A stretch of 64,000 nucleotides of DNA from Posidonia oceanica. Lineage: Eukaryota; Streptophyta; Magnoliopsida; Alismatales; Posidoniaceae. Each line of letters opens with the position of its first letter. The stretch's first letter is position 1. Below the pieces are notes generated by a model. It worked only from the letters and a program-made list of their open reading frames with translations, was not told the DNA's origin and did no database searches. The position numbers and the translations under genes are program-made. Location: positions 42,604,001 through 42,668,000 of the forward strand of contig JAZBRS010000029.1 in NCBI GenBank assembly GCA_037176725.1. The letters run 5' to 3'. Of the stretch, positions 1 to 11,186 are shown piece by piece.

Positions 1-1006
1 GTCCAAGCTTGTGCAGAAAAGTTGCTCCGGGAGGACCAGCACGCTTGCCGCTTGGGCAGGCTGCTAGCTTAGGGGAGACCAAGGGCCCTTGTCCGTTTGG
101 GACAAGTAAAGCAAGCAAGAGCTCGCGAGGCCGTGAGAAGGAGGAAATGCTTGCCTCCAGGCGAGGCAGCAGACGGGCAGAAGAGGCAGAAGGGCCAATG
201 CAATGCAGAGGGGGTCCTAAGCAATGCGGGGAAGTGAATGCAAATGCAGATGAATGCAGACACTAGAATGTTGTGCAAATGATATGCCTACGCTAACGCT
301 TATTGCGCTGAAACTCCTCTGGGGGAAAGTGGGATGGTGCATGCACGCGGAAAAGTGGAAATGAAATGCAATGCTGTCGCTGGCCAATGCATGTAGGCCA
401 AGCAACGGGGGTGCCATTCGCAAAGCTCAGCTGTAGAAGAATGGCGATGCAAGTGCATGGGATACTGTAGAAAGTAAATATGCTAAAAGTAAAGCAGGGG
501 AATGTGCATGCAGTGGCGGGCACGAAAAGACCTGGGCAAGCGGAATGCGGGAATTGATGGAAGGACCACAGAGGAGCGGCAGCGCAAACAAGGGCACAAT
601 GCATGAGATATTATGCAGGGGATGCAAGGTATGCAGCGGAACACCAGGCATGCGGAACCGAGAAAGCGATCCTGGGTTACGCACTACTGCGAGCATCATC
701 CCGAGCCGGCGATGCTATAAAAAGAAGCATGCGGGTGACGAAGATGCTGCCTTAGGCAATACGTGAACCTGGGGTTCGGATTCTAAGCACGCGATGTCCG
801 TGTAATGATGAGATGCAGTACTAGGACTAACTCTACAAGGCATACAAAGAAGCTATATGATGCTATGCAATGCAAATGCTGTGAGATGCAGTGTACTAAT
901 AAGATGGAACGCCGGGCATGCGAGACTGGGAAGACGATCCTAATCGCGCGATGTCCGGGCGATGAAATGCTAATGCCGTGCAACAAAATGCTATTACACT
1001 AACATG
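1..1006. other. Element A distal 3' region, no gene seen
   Basis: No supported coding sequence. The stretch is rich in short ATGCAA-type words. It contains two imperfect copies of a roughly 43-bp segment (about 639-681 and 907-949), both with a GGCATGCG core followed by CGATCCT. It probably belongs to the 3' untranslated region of element A, because the repeats at 1007-1765 continue it, but its own identity is not recognised. Confidence 0.4.
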
Positions 1007-1765
1007 AAATGGGTGATAGGTTAACGGACCTATAGCCGGATAGTTAGGGCTATCAGCCCACGGGGAGTTAATGGACTCACCACCGGATAGTTGGGGCTAT
1101 CAACCCGATGGATGGTGACAGGCCAGCGAGTCTGTCAGGCAAGAGGGGTGATTACAAGTGCGGCAGCCTGTAACCACGAATGCAACGGGAACACCACGCC
1201 TGAGGGTGTGGCAGAGGTCCATAGACGCTCTTGTAACAGTTAGAGATGTCAGCCCAAATGCAGATGGAAATGGGATACCAGGGGGCAGCTAAATAAAGAT
1301 GCCCCTGGTATCGGTGAACGATACCAGGGGGCAGCTGAAGCAACCCTGGCATCAAAATGCAAGGCGGAGACAACACTAATGGGTTTGTCAGCTAAGTAGT
1401 TAGGGCTACCAGCCCGAGTGTAGTGGGATGGATGTGAGGGCACACCGTACAAAGTGCAATGACGGTGGGGGATGCAATGGAATAATGCAAATGCAGGGTG
1501 ATAAGTTAATGGACCTATCGCCGAATAGTTAGGGATATTAGCCCAAATGCGACACGGATATGCGGGATGACATTTTAATGGGTGTCAGCCGAGCAGTTAG
1601 GACTGCCAGCCCGATGTAGAGGAATGCAGAGTGATAGGTTAACGGACCCATTGCCGAGCAGTTAGGGTTGCCAGCCCGAATGCAGAAATGATGGCGCGAT
1701 AAATTGATAGGTTGACGGACCCATCGTCGAGCAGTTAGGGCTGCCAGCCCGATGCAGAATGATGC
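1007..1765 (-). repeat. Hairpin repeat array of element A, distal block
   Basis: Degenerate repeats with two small dyads per unit. The first has a GATAGG-type arm, a loop near TTAACGGA and the complementary arm. The second has arms that vary from copy to copy around TTAGGG and is followed by CAGCCC. Clear copies of the second dyad lie at 1039-1054, 1086-1101, 1396-1409, 1524-1539 and 1593-1606. Their arms differ but remain complementary in each. The block corresponds in position to the 3' repeats of B and C. Confidence 0.8.
1302..1330 (-). other. Conserved 11-bp inverted repeat in the 3' region (element A)
   Basis: CCCCTGGTATC at 1302-1312 and GATACCAGGGG at 1320-1330 form a perfect stem with a 7-nt loop. 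The same stem is found in B (13386-13412) and C (34981-35007) with 5-nt loops. A third partial arm, GATACCAGGGGG, lies just before it at about 1274-1285. Function unknown. Conservation across elements with otherwise different 3' regions suggests a structural role. Confidence 0.75.
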
Positions 1766-3180
1766 AGAAAGGAAACAGGAACTCATCGTGATAGGCGTGC
1801 ATTGGTCTCAGCATGGGCATGCTTCGTGGTGCCACGAGGTGACAAACGAGGTACATGCCAGTCATCACAGACCTACCCACGCGGTGGGCGGCAAAATTTG
1901 AAAATCGCGGAGCCTTTGAGCGAGGCAGGCAAAAATGCTCGTCCTTGGCTCCGATTTTCGAAAACAAGGAGAAGAGAAGAAGATAACAATATATTACAGC
2001 ATGCATGATTTGGTGGCTTTGGACTCAAAGCAGCTGTGCCATGAGGATGCTTCTACGGTCCACGACTTAGGAGATCTCGATCCTCGAGCGACACCATGCC
2101 TTGTTGTGGTCGGTGGCTTTCTTTCTCACTCTTGGCTTGAGATGAGGCCTTGGCTTCGCAGAGTATAGCCTTCGGCTGCGGGGTAGCGGAAGCGTTGGAT
2201 GCAGCTTCTTAGCCTCCGTCTCAATTCTTCGGGGACCGACTGCCACTTTTGACGCTCACAGAATGATGTTTCTTTTCCCCTCATGAGTGAGTGGAGTTGC
2301 ATCTAGCCTGCCGAGGAAGTAGTGATGTCTGCAGAGGAGATTGGAGCGTGCTGCTGCGCTCAGAGGGTGGGGCCAGGTCCTCTTGATAATGCATCTCGTG
2401 CAGTTGCCAGTGTGGCACTTGAAGCTGATAGCTGAGGTGGCTTCGACGCTCGTCCGAGCCACTCCTCTCATGAGCGCCTTCTTTCTTCAACTTCTGTCTT
2501 CATATTTCTTTTATGCTCAGCATGCATATCATGTTGTCATTTCTTTTGCTCACATGACCTCTATTCTTTTGGATATGCATGTCTTCGCCCTCTTTGGGTA
2601 GCAGTCCCAGATGAGGCATTGAGAGTTCGGTTGATCGGCATACACCCTCAGCCTCTGCAATGTGTAGACAGCCTCTGGCTATGCTCTGTTCTGTTTTGGT
2701 CCTCCCCATGATCGGTGGACTCTCTGGTTAAGGTGGATCTCGCTTCTAGGAGTTCTGAACTCAGCGAGATGCTCCGTTCTGCTCTGGTCTCACTTTGTAG
2801 CTACATACAAGAGATGGCGCTGCTCAGGTGAGACCTACCTGAGACTGTCACTGCTTGACATCCTCCAAGCGCTGCTTGTTTGTCTAAAGTTGGGTTTCTG
2901 ATTATGCAAATGTTTGTGGGTTTTGTATATTTTAGCAGGGGAAAGGACAAACATGTTTTGGATTTTGCATTGGTTTTGTATTTTTATGATTTTTGCTTAG
3001 GAAAACATAAAAGGGAAAACCAGCAGAAAAGCAAAGAAAATATTTTTGCTATTTTTTATTTTCTTGATGTTTTTGGCTTTATGCTTTACAGAATGCAAGA
3101 AATGATATGTGCATGCAATAAATAACAATGCATGATGGCAGATATGTGCAGGATGAATGGATGTGCATGCAAAGTTATTG
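1766..3180. other. Unrecognised part of element A, no gene supported
   Basis: I see no convincing coding sequence. The 2000-2870 part has more even base composition and could be decayed coding sequence, but no family motif is recognisable on either strand. A perfect 7-bp inverted repeat, CTCAGGT/ACCTGAG, lies at 2823-2843. The 2880-3130 part is AT-rich. In B and C the equivalent place would hold pol and the extra 3' ORF, and neither is recognisable here. Confidence 0.4.
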
Positions 3181-3397
3181 ATATGTGCAGGTGATAAGTT
3201 GACGGACTTATCGCCGAATAGTTAGGGATATCAGCCTGTATGGTAAGTTGACAGACTTACCGCCGAGCAGTTAGGGCTGCCAGCCCAATGATGATAGGTT
3301 AACGGACCCATCGCCGGATAGTTAGGGGTATCAGCCCATATGGTAAGTTGACGGACTTACCGCCGAGCAGTTAGGGCTGCCAGCCTGTGTGCTAAAT
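3181..3397 (-). repeat. Hairpin repeat array of element A, proximal block
   Basis: Four consecutive composite units of about 50 bp. Each has a first dyad such as GATAAG/CTTATC (3193-3212) or GGTAAG/CTTACC (3242-3261) around a TTGACGGA-like loop, then GCCG, then a second dyad around TTAGGG, then CAGCC. The A-to-G change in the left arm of the first dyad is matched by T-to-C in the right arm, so pairing is kept. Confidence 0.85.
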
Positions 3398-3531
3398 GCA
3401 TGCAGAAAAGAAATGCAGGTTTTTAGGGGTTTTACTGTTTTTATGCTTTTTATGATTTTTGACATGGCAAGAAAACACAAAAACAAAACAAAAGGAAAGA
3501 CAGTGCAGAAAACACAAGAGAGGTAAGAAAG

Positions 3532-3540
3532 ACTTACCTG
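3532..3540 (-). promoter_or_regulatory. Candidate 5' splice site CAG/GTAAGT after element A gag
   Basis: On the minus strand the sequence reads CAG|GTAAGT, a perfect plant donor consensus. It ends a Pro/Ala/Ser-rich open stretch downstream of gag and is followed by T-rich, non-coding-looking sequence. Ogre elements are known to splice within their coding region, but no acceptor could be assigned here, so use of the site is inference. Confidence 0.35.
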
Positions 3541-3792
3541 TCTGCAACCTCGGGAGGGAGGTGCTGGGTCTGCCCCTATGCTGCTGATGCTGTCGACGAG
3601 ATCTGCTGTCGGCAGTGTGGGGAGCACTGGAGCTGCTGGTGCTGGAGAAGAAGCTTACTTGGATGGTGTTGCGATTGGGCTTGCTGTTGATTCTACCGTT
3701 GCGCTTCCGAGCGTCCCTCAGACAAATAGGGAGGGATAGGAAGGGGGATTGCACTGACGGGATCGGAAGGACCCATCAAGGCAGAGCTGAAT
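3541..3792 (-). other. Post-gag segment of element A, frame-broken
   Basis: Downstream of the gag stop the minus strand stays partly open in another frame and would encode a Pro/Ala/Ser-rich stretch up to the candidate donor at 3538. It resembles the low-complexity linkers of Tat elements but carries no diagnostic motif. It may be the remnant of a gag tail or of the protease linker. Confidence 0.35.
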
Positions 3793-4697
3793 TCAATGAA
3801 GATTGGGGTAAGCCCCCGAGGTTTCGACATCCTCGGAGCCCGCAAGCTCAGAAGAGGAAGGGCTAGCTACACTAGGGTGTGCGAGTGTAGGTGCAGGTGT
3901 GTGGGCAGCCTCCTGCGAACTGACGACGAGGGTCCTGTTGTCAATCAGGTCCTGAACGACATCCCGGAGAGTGAGGCAATTATCCGTCGAATGCCCCAAG
4001 GCTCGATGGTAATCGTAATGCTTTCTCGCATCGTACCACCTCGGAAGAGGACTTGGTGGCGGGCGAGTTTCCGGAAGCCTCAGAAGCGACACAACCTGGG
4101 GAAAGATGGCGCCTAGCGGCTCACCAACTGGGGTGAAGTCGCTTTTTGCGCGGCGAACTCGTCTCTGCCTAGGCTGTCGTCCTTGCCGAGCTGGTGCGAT
4201 GTGATGCACTGGCTCAACGGTGACATTGTGTGCAGTGGGTGCATAAATAGGTGCGGGCACTAGCGGAAAAGGATCTGGCAGACTTTCTACAAAGGCAGGC
4301 ACCTCAGGAGGATCAGTGCGAGCGATGGCGTGCTGCTCGGAGCAATCTGAAGCGGAGTTGTTGCTACTGCTACTGTTGCGGCGATTGCTGGTGCTGTCGG
4401 CCTGCCTAGCTAGTGCAGAAAGTGCGGGGAAATGCCCACTCTGTAGTGAGTGTTCCACGCGGGCGCCAGCCCTAATCAGCGATGCAAAACTAGTGATGTG
4501 CTGGATGCAAAGCAGAGTCCCAGTCGCCGGCAGCGCCCCCCTGACGATCATCTCGATAGAATCCTCCTCGGAGGGTCTATCTCTGACCTGGGCGGCTGTG
4601 GAACGCCAGCGACCGACATACTCCTCGAATGGCTCTTGGGGCCTTTGCCGGATGGCGACGAGATCCTCCCTCTTGGGGATCAAGTCGAGGTTGAAAG
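3793..4697 (-). pseudogene. gag: gag, 3' half, element A (split by the array insertion)
   Basis: Gag is the nucleocapsid precursor that packages element RNA. This half opens inside the retrotransposon gag domain, with the run EPFEEYVGRWR about 20 residues in, which aligns with the equivalent block in B, C and D. It continues through a Ser/Asn-rich linker to a knuckle-like motif, YDYHRALGHSTDNC, near residues 223-236. The first cysteine expected there (C-x2-H-x4-H-x4-C in B) is tyrosine, so zinc binding is doubtful. The frame ends at a TGA at 3793-3795. The other half is at 53784-55073. The 5 bp shared by both halves are the target duplication, and the frame is continuous through them. Confidence 0.88.
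4693..4697. repeat. Target-site duplication GAAAG, left copy
   Basis: GAAAG lies immediately below the LTR1 edge (TGTAGTAATC on the plus strand). It matches the 5 bp immediately above LTR3 at 53784-53788. Five bp is the usual duplication size for Ty3/gypsy integrases. Confidence 0.93.
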
Positions 4698-7600
4698 TGT
4701 AGTAATCCCAATCAGAATCAGGTTTACTATAAACGGCTATGTTCGAGGAGGAAGGCTCAACTCGAAAACACTTAAAACAGAGGAGAAAAGATAAGAAAAA
4801 AGAAGATAAGACAATTCAGAGTTGCCACCGTGTCTATTATCGGGAGACAAGGAAAACTGGGGAAAATGCATGAGTTAACACGCAAAACCAAGCAAAAGAT
4901 GCAATGCGAAAGAAAACAAATGCAAATGAATGCAAATGAGATGACTCATGCCTAGGATAAGGGCAATAAGGTCATTACGGGCCAAAAGACTGGGCAAGGA
5001 CTCCTGTTACGTGCGGGGAAGGTGTTAGGCACCTCCGACACGCCCGAGAATCGGTCTTTCTAGGCTTACGCTCGCATACGCAGGGAAATGCAGGTTGAAT
5101 GCCTAAATGCCAATGAATGCCTGAATGAATGCTCATGGGTGTGCTATAAGTGGTGGGATGCAATGCAAGGAAGTAAACGTGCAGTCTAAGTGCTCAGCAA
5201 CGCTGTCTGTGTTCCGAATCGGGCGAAACCTGGCTCGTGAGAACTCAAGGCAGTAAGCATCACTACCCTATATGCAAATGTAGACAGAAAAGCAAAGTGG
5301 CGGTAAAACCAAGCAATGCAGGAGACATGCAAGAGAAAATGACGTAAAACACGCAAGACAATGCGAGAAACGAGAGCGGTACGCAAAATGGTGCAAGAAA
5401 AAGAAACTAGCACGTAAAACGGTGCAAGAAAGTAGAGCAGCACGCGAAACAGTGTAGAAAACAAAGCGGCATGCGAAACGGTGCGAGAAAAGCAAAGCGG
5501 CACGCAAAACGGTACCAGAAAACAAGCGGGCACGCAAAACGGTGCCAAAAACAGAGCGGGCACGCAAAACGGTGCCAAAAAACAAGCAGGCACGCAAAAC
5601 AGTGCCAAAAACAGAGCGGGCATGTGAAACGGTGCCAAAAAACAAGCGGGCACGCAAAACAATGCCAGAAACAGGGCGGGCACGCGAAACGATGCCAAAA
5701 GCAAAGTGGGCACGCAAAACGGTGCCAAAAACAGAGCGGGCACGCGAAACGGTGTCAGAAAACGAGCGGACACACAAAACGGTGCCAAAAACAGAGCAGG
5801 CACGCGAAACGGTGCCAAAGCAGGCGAAATAAAGCATCGATAAAACCATGCAGATGCAAATGCAAAGAAAAAGGGGAGGTGAAGCAAAGGGGAAGTAAAC
5901 AGCACAATTGTGAGAACGACTGCCGTTCAAAGACCACGCAAAGTAGGTGTGAAGACCTACAAAGGGGAAGGGAAATAAGTGGAAGGATTACCACTGTTTT
6001 GTGACTGTTTTCCACCAAAATGTTCCATGATGTGTCTCGCACACTGCCAAGAGCTCGTGATGCGATCGGATCGTGGAAGAGGGGAAAGAAAGTTGCAATT
6101 AGTGGTGAATCCAGGGGAAACGCAACACAAAACACTGGGAGTACGCGAAAAAGGGAAGCAGAGTTGATAGATAAGAAGAGGAAGTCTTATTCTACATGCT
6201 CGAGAAACCAGAAAGCAAAAACAATGCATGGAATGCAAATGGTGTGCAAATGAATGCTGTGCAAGGGTTCAGGAGACTTACCTTGGAAATCTGAAGCCTG
6301 ATCTGAAATCTGATTGGTCCATGCTGAAGAGCGCTCCGTCGGGGTCGTCCTGGTAGCTTGGTTGAGAAGATCCAACGGCCGGATCTGAAGATATCCCAGC
6401 TTCAAGGCAGAGGGGCCAGAACAGGAGAGAAGAATGGATCTAGGTGTACAGGAGGTCCTAGGGGTGTGCAAAACAGGTCCTCCCATGTAAATGAGAGCTA
6501 AGAATGCTTAAGTGTGTGCAAGGAATGCTAAATGCAAGAATGCGTGAGTGCAATGCATGCAGAGTGCAAGAAAAGACCTAGGGATGATTTTTCAGAAAAA
6601 AACTAGGATCTACATGCAATTTTTGAAAAGTGGGGGTCTAAATGCAGAGATTTTTGAAAAGTTTGGGGCTTTTATGCGAAGTTTTTGGAAATGGGGGGGT
6701 CTGAATGCAATTTTACAAAATGCAAGGTTCAAAATGCAATTTTTCAAGATAGACATGTATCAGGACAAGTTTTGAAATCATATGGGGGATTGGCATGCAA
6801 TTTTGAAATCAACAGGGTCCAAAATGCAATTTTTCCAGCATAACAGGGGTCTGAGTGGTCTGGGAATGCAAACAGGGGACCTATATGCAATTTTTCAAAC
6901 ATGCAGGGTCAAAAATGCAATTTTATAAGCAAAATATGCATTTAAATGATTTTTATAAGCATGCAGAGGGCCTATGTGCAATTTTTAAGTCATGTAGGGT
7001 CAAAAATGCAATTTTATAAGCAAAATATGCATTTAAATGTATGCTGTGCATGATGAAGGACCTATATGCAAAAATCAGATAATGTGAGGGAAGATGATGC
7101 AATGCAGTAAGAAAAATTGAAAAATAAAACCTAAGTTAACAGATCAGAGGATTAAATTGCAAATAAGGAAAACAATAGGGACTGAAAATGCAATTTATCA
7201 AGGTAAAATATGAGCATTAAATTAGATTAACTACTGAAGGACCAAGATGCAATAATAGAAAGCTAGGGGACCAGAACTTAAAGAAAGCACTGAAGAGAAA
7301 CACTGTGGCAGGACTAACATGCAATTAATTGATTTTTTAAGTTTCTCATGCAATTTCATAAGATTGACATACGAAATTAAATGAATGATAAACAGGAGCA
7401 GGACCAGAATGCAAATACGCGAGAAAGCAAGACAAATATGCAATTTTATAAAAAAAAAGCATGGTAAGGAGAAAATAAATGCATAGTAACATTAGCAGCG
7501 GCGACCACTGTAGCAGATGGCTACCAGTGGCCGGGAATTGCGGAGGGGGGAGGCTGGTGAGGCGCTGACCGGTCGGCGATGCTCTCCGGAGCTCGGCGGA

Positions 7601-10600
7601 GGTCTGGACTACGTCGGCGGGGCTTGGTGCTGTCTGGAGCAGGCTGGAGAAAACGCTGGAGGTCTGCAGACCTGCTTGGAGGCAGGGAAGGTGATTGGAG
7701 CGTCGTCGTGGCATTCTGAGGCCATCGGAGTGATCTTGGGGTCCGTGCGGTCCTCGGGTGACGATCGGATGTGAGTTCTGCTGCTGGAGCGACGATTCCA
7801 GTCGCGGAGCTCGCCGGAGAAGATGAGACGACGGCGGCGACGACTCGGCGGAAGAGGGGAGGAAACAGTATTCTAACAGGCGGAAAAGCACAAGAAGAGA
7901 AGAACTAGACTACAGGGGAAGAATGGTACCTTTTCGTGGGCTGAAGTGCTCCCCCAATGTCCAGTGCTTCAGTGATCGCCGGCGGAGATTGTCCGACTGG
8001 TGCAGGCGTCGTCGACTGCTCGGGATGGTCGGGATCGGATCAGTGGAGTGCTTCGGAGCTTCCTGGATGGTCGGAGCGAAGCTTTGCAGTGCGGAGCAGG
8101 ATTTCGCTTCTGTGGGTTCACAGAAGATGGCCGGAGGTGGGGGTGGTGATGTACTGCCCTCTGGATCAGTTGGAAGGCTCAGGTGAGCTTCTGGAGTCTC
8201 AGTGAGTGTGTGTGGATGCTTAGGAGGGCTGGAAAGGGGCTGGAGAGAAAGTCTGGTCGTTGGGCGAATTTCTGGAGGAAATGGGCAGAGGTGTTTGTGG
8301 TGAGGGATTCGGTCTGTGGTGAGGTTTAGAGCTGAAGCTCAGGTGGGTTTAGAAGGTAGTGTTCTTGTGGTTTGTTGGGAGAAGTTTAGAGGGATTTGGT
8401 GGGTTGCAGTGCTGGGAATTTTGAGAGGAGGGGGGGTGTTGGGTTCTTTTGGGTTTTTAGGGTAGAGGGAGTGCAACGCTGGGGTGTTTCGGTCGTGGAA
8501 TGGGGGCCTGAAATGGTGGTTGTTTGGGTGGATTTGGGGACGGAATTGGGAGAAGTTTGAGGGCTGGATGGGTCTAGTTTCAGGAGAGGGAAGAACTGGA
8601 TTTCTAGTAGAGGGAAGGAGGAGGATTGCTGGGTTTCTCTCACGCTCTTCTAGTGCTCTCTCTAGTTGACAAAAGGTGGAGAAGGATGCTGGGATTCTAG
8701 GCTTTATCAGGGGAGGAAACGGAGTAGCGCGCAGGCTGTGGAATTTGAATTCCACCGGCGCGGAGACAACTGTCGCTGATGGCTGCGACCGGCGAGGGAG
8801 ACAGGAGTTAATGCCTATCGGAAAAAGGACTGAGAGAAGGTGAGAGAGGAGCAGGAGAAGAGGTGCAGTTGATCGAGGTGATGGCGAGGGAGTTTCGGAT
8901 TTGGAAAAGGTGGAGGGAGTGCTGGCGGGAGGAAGGAAGACTGTGGGAGAAGAAGGAGAAGGAGAAGGAGGGAAGAAGAGGAGGATGGCGTGGGCCGGGC
9001 CGCGAGCTGGAAAAGAAATAAAAGAAAGAAAAAGAAAGAAGGAAGGTGGGAACGGGCCGGACTGGGCCCAGCAGGAGAAAAAAGAAAAAGAATAGAAAGA
9101 AAGGGAGAAAGAGAGGAGGAAGAAAAAGAGGAGAAATAAATTAGATAAAAATAAAATAAAAATAGATAAAGTTATTAAAATGATTGTGTTTTAAGTTAGG
9201 ACCTTGATTAAGTTTTTTAATGATTGTTTTTGGTTAGTTAATTAGGTTTAGAGGAATTTTGGTTTTGATTAAGGTTTTAAGGGTTTCCTTTGTTTTTGAT
9301 TAAATGTTTGTTAAGTCTTTTAAGTTGTTTTTTAATTATGTTTTCTTGTTAAGTACTTGGGATGTTAGTTAGGATTTTTTAAAGTTTGTTTTTAAAATTA
9401 ATTAGAGTGGGTTTTAGATTTTTGATATTAGTCTTAAGTCTTTTTTGATTTGTTCTTGATTTTTGTTTGTTAAGTTCTTTTAATTAATTAATTTAGTTGA
9501 GGTTTTCTTGTTAAGTTTTTAATTAAGTATTTTTGGATTCTTGATTGTTTGTCTTTATTTTTTAATTAAGTCTTTGAATTGTTCTTTTCATATTTGCTAA
9601 GTTGGGTTTCTCTTTTCCTTAATCATTTGCCTTAGCATTTTTAATTGTTTTCTATTCTTTTTGGGAATTTTTTTTTAATGTTTTTCAGTTGAGTTTTTAC
9701 TTTGGCTTGTTTTGGTTACATTTTAGTTTTTTCCTTGCTTTTACAGCATTTTCTTTTAGTTTGTTTTGCATTTTTAAAGTTGCATTCCGGATTTTCCATT
9801 TTGGCTAGATTTAGTTAGGTTTAGGTTTTTAATTGTTTGCTTAATATTTTTAATTATTTATTTTAGGGTTTTAGTTTCCTTTCCTTCTATTTTAGAGTTT
9901 TAGAGGGTTTTTAATGATTTTTTAGGGATTTAGTAAGAGAAAAGAAAAGGAAATTAGAAAGAAGAGGAAAAGGGAGAAATGGAGGAATAAATAGGAAAGA
10001 GAGGAGCTGAAAGAAAATAATTTTTTGAAAATCAAAGAAAATGGTAAAAATAAGGTAAAAATAGGAATGAGATTGAGAACAGATAGAAGCACAAGGGGGG
10101 CCCACAGCCAGGCAAGAAAAAGGGAGAGAATGGGGTGAAAAGAAGGAGGATAATCGGGAGAGAGAGAGAGAGGAGAGAGAAAAGAATAATCTAGGAGAGA
10201 GAAAAGGATAATTTGGGTGGAAGGAGGGTTTAGAGGTCTTGAAAAGGGGTGAATTTTGGTGGGTGTGTAGCCTAGCGTCTTTAGTATTGCTCCTAGAGTT
10301 TTGGTTTGGTTTTGAGATGGTTTTGGAAGGGTTTTGAGGTGTAGAAAAAGGGTAGTTTGACCTAGGTTTCCTAGGGGTTTTGGGAGTGGTTTTGGGTTGA
10401 AAATTTCTAAGTGTCTGGGTAGGTTTGCTAAGTTGGGAATAGTGGGTTTTCCTATGGTTTTTGGCTAAGTTTTGGGTTAGGGAAAGGGGTGTAAGCTTAG
10501 GACAAGTTTGGGCTTGCTTTGGAGAGTAAGATGAAAAGGAATGGTGTGGTTCGGCCTAGGTTTGGATCCAGAAGTCACCAAGGAACTCCAACTGATTCAA

Positions 10601-10624
10601 GCCTGTCAAAATGGGGTGCCAACA
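4698..10624 (-). repeat. LTR1 (3' LTR of body B), 5.9 kb
   Basis: In sense the LTR starts at 10624 with TGTTGGCACC (TGTTGACACC in the other copies) and ends at 4698 with ...TACA. From low to high coordinate it contains the conserved 5' block (about 5001-5080), the 30-bp minisatellite, the GTAGGT hairpin (5943-5960), a donor-like site (6276-6282), a degenerate array of ATGCAATTTT-type words (6590-7440), a GC-rich segment (7500-8760) with palindrome 8738-8755, a purine-rich patch, a T-rich tract (9130-9900), and a terminal region. Open frames inside it are repeat or antisense artefacts. Confidence 0.93.
5335..5822 (-). repeat. 30-bp LTR minisatellite, LTR1 copy
   Basis: About 16 tandem units of near 30 bp. 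In sense, each unit can fold as GGCAC-CGTTTTGC-GTGCC. Copies at the low-coordinate end are more diverged. Several frames on both strands stay open only because the unit length is a multiple of three, which gives misleading Lys/Arg-rich or Cys/Phe-rich translations. Confidence 0.9.
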
Positions 10625-10638
10625 GATGCCCCTCCCTG
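10625..10638 (-). promoter_or_regulatory. Polypurine tract of body B
   Basis: In sense, AGGGAGGGG then CATC directly precedes the TG of the 3' LTR. This is the expected plus-strand DNA primer. It sits exactly at the LTR1/body boundary and is repeated at 32105-32118 for body C. Confidence 0.85.
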
Positions 10639-11186
10639 AGCGAGGTCAAGCGAAGTGAGGCCGCTGCTCAAGGTTGACATGACACCCTATCTGAACGACG
10701 GGAGCAGAGGTTTGCTATGGGCGTGAGCTACTTATTCGGCGGATGCACCGAAAATCGTAGCCCATCTCTGCGATGCAAAGATGCCAGTGCAGATGGATGA
10801 GATGCAAAGTATGCAAAGCATGCTAATGCAAATGCAATGCAAATGTTAGTACAAAAGTTAGTGCAGCTAGAATGCTGATGCAGTAGAAAATGATGGTGAT
10901 ATTGGACTAGTATGCAGTGCTAAAAAGGTAAAGGTGAAAATGGGGGATGCAAAAGAAGAATGCTAAAAAGGAAAACGCGATGTGGCGCAAAGACTCGACA
11001 GATAGGTCAAATTTGTGTGACAAGGTGAGAAAGAAAAGGTGCAGCTTGTCCCTACCCGGGGAGCAGGCTAGCAAAAGAAGTGCAAGGGGAGAGAGGCCGA
11101 CTCTCCGATCGCAGAGGGATGCGGGACTTTGCTTTCCTGGGGCAAAGTCGCGCGAAGAGGGTGATATGGTGTCGGGCTTATCGGTC
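10639..11186 (-). other. Body B 3' untranslated region next to the polypurine tract
   Basis: No gene seen. This 550-bp stretch includes ATGCAAATGCAATG-type simple words around 10790-10860. It joins the polypurine tract to the first repeat block and has a close homologue at 32119-32667. Confidence 0.6.

Larger units (their letters stand above)
1..4697 (-). mobile_element. Element A (Tat/Ogre-like), 3' portion, host of the array
   Basis: This is the low-coordinate part of an old minus-strand Ty3/gypsy element. The 3' half of gag lies at 3793-4697. Below it come a possible splice donor (3532-3540) and a 3' region with hairpin repeats like those of the array elements. No protease, RT, RNase H or integrase is visible between gag and the repeats, so A looks like a gag-only deletion derivative. 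Its 3' LTR is not recognisable here and may lie left of the window. Its other part is at 53784-55532. The link is supported by the shared GAAAG duplication and by continuity of the gag frame. Confidence 0.8.

Noticed and set aside
713..722. TATA-like word CTATAAAAAG
   Set aside because: Single occurrence with no supported transcript or ORF downstream; not a supported promoter.
1039..1754. TTAGGG words suggesting interstitial telomere repeat
   Set aside because: They are loop sequences of larger units, never tandem, and the plant telomere repeat is TTTAGGG.
9911..10105. 64-codon frame repeated in LTR1, LTR2 and LTR3
   Set aside because: Conserved only as far as the LTRs themselves are. Low-complexity Phe/Leu/Ser content, and no counterpart recognised in element D.
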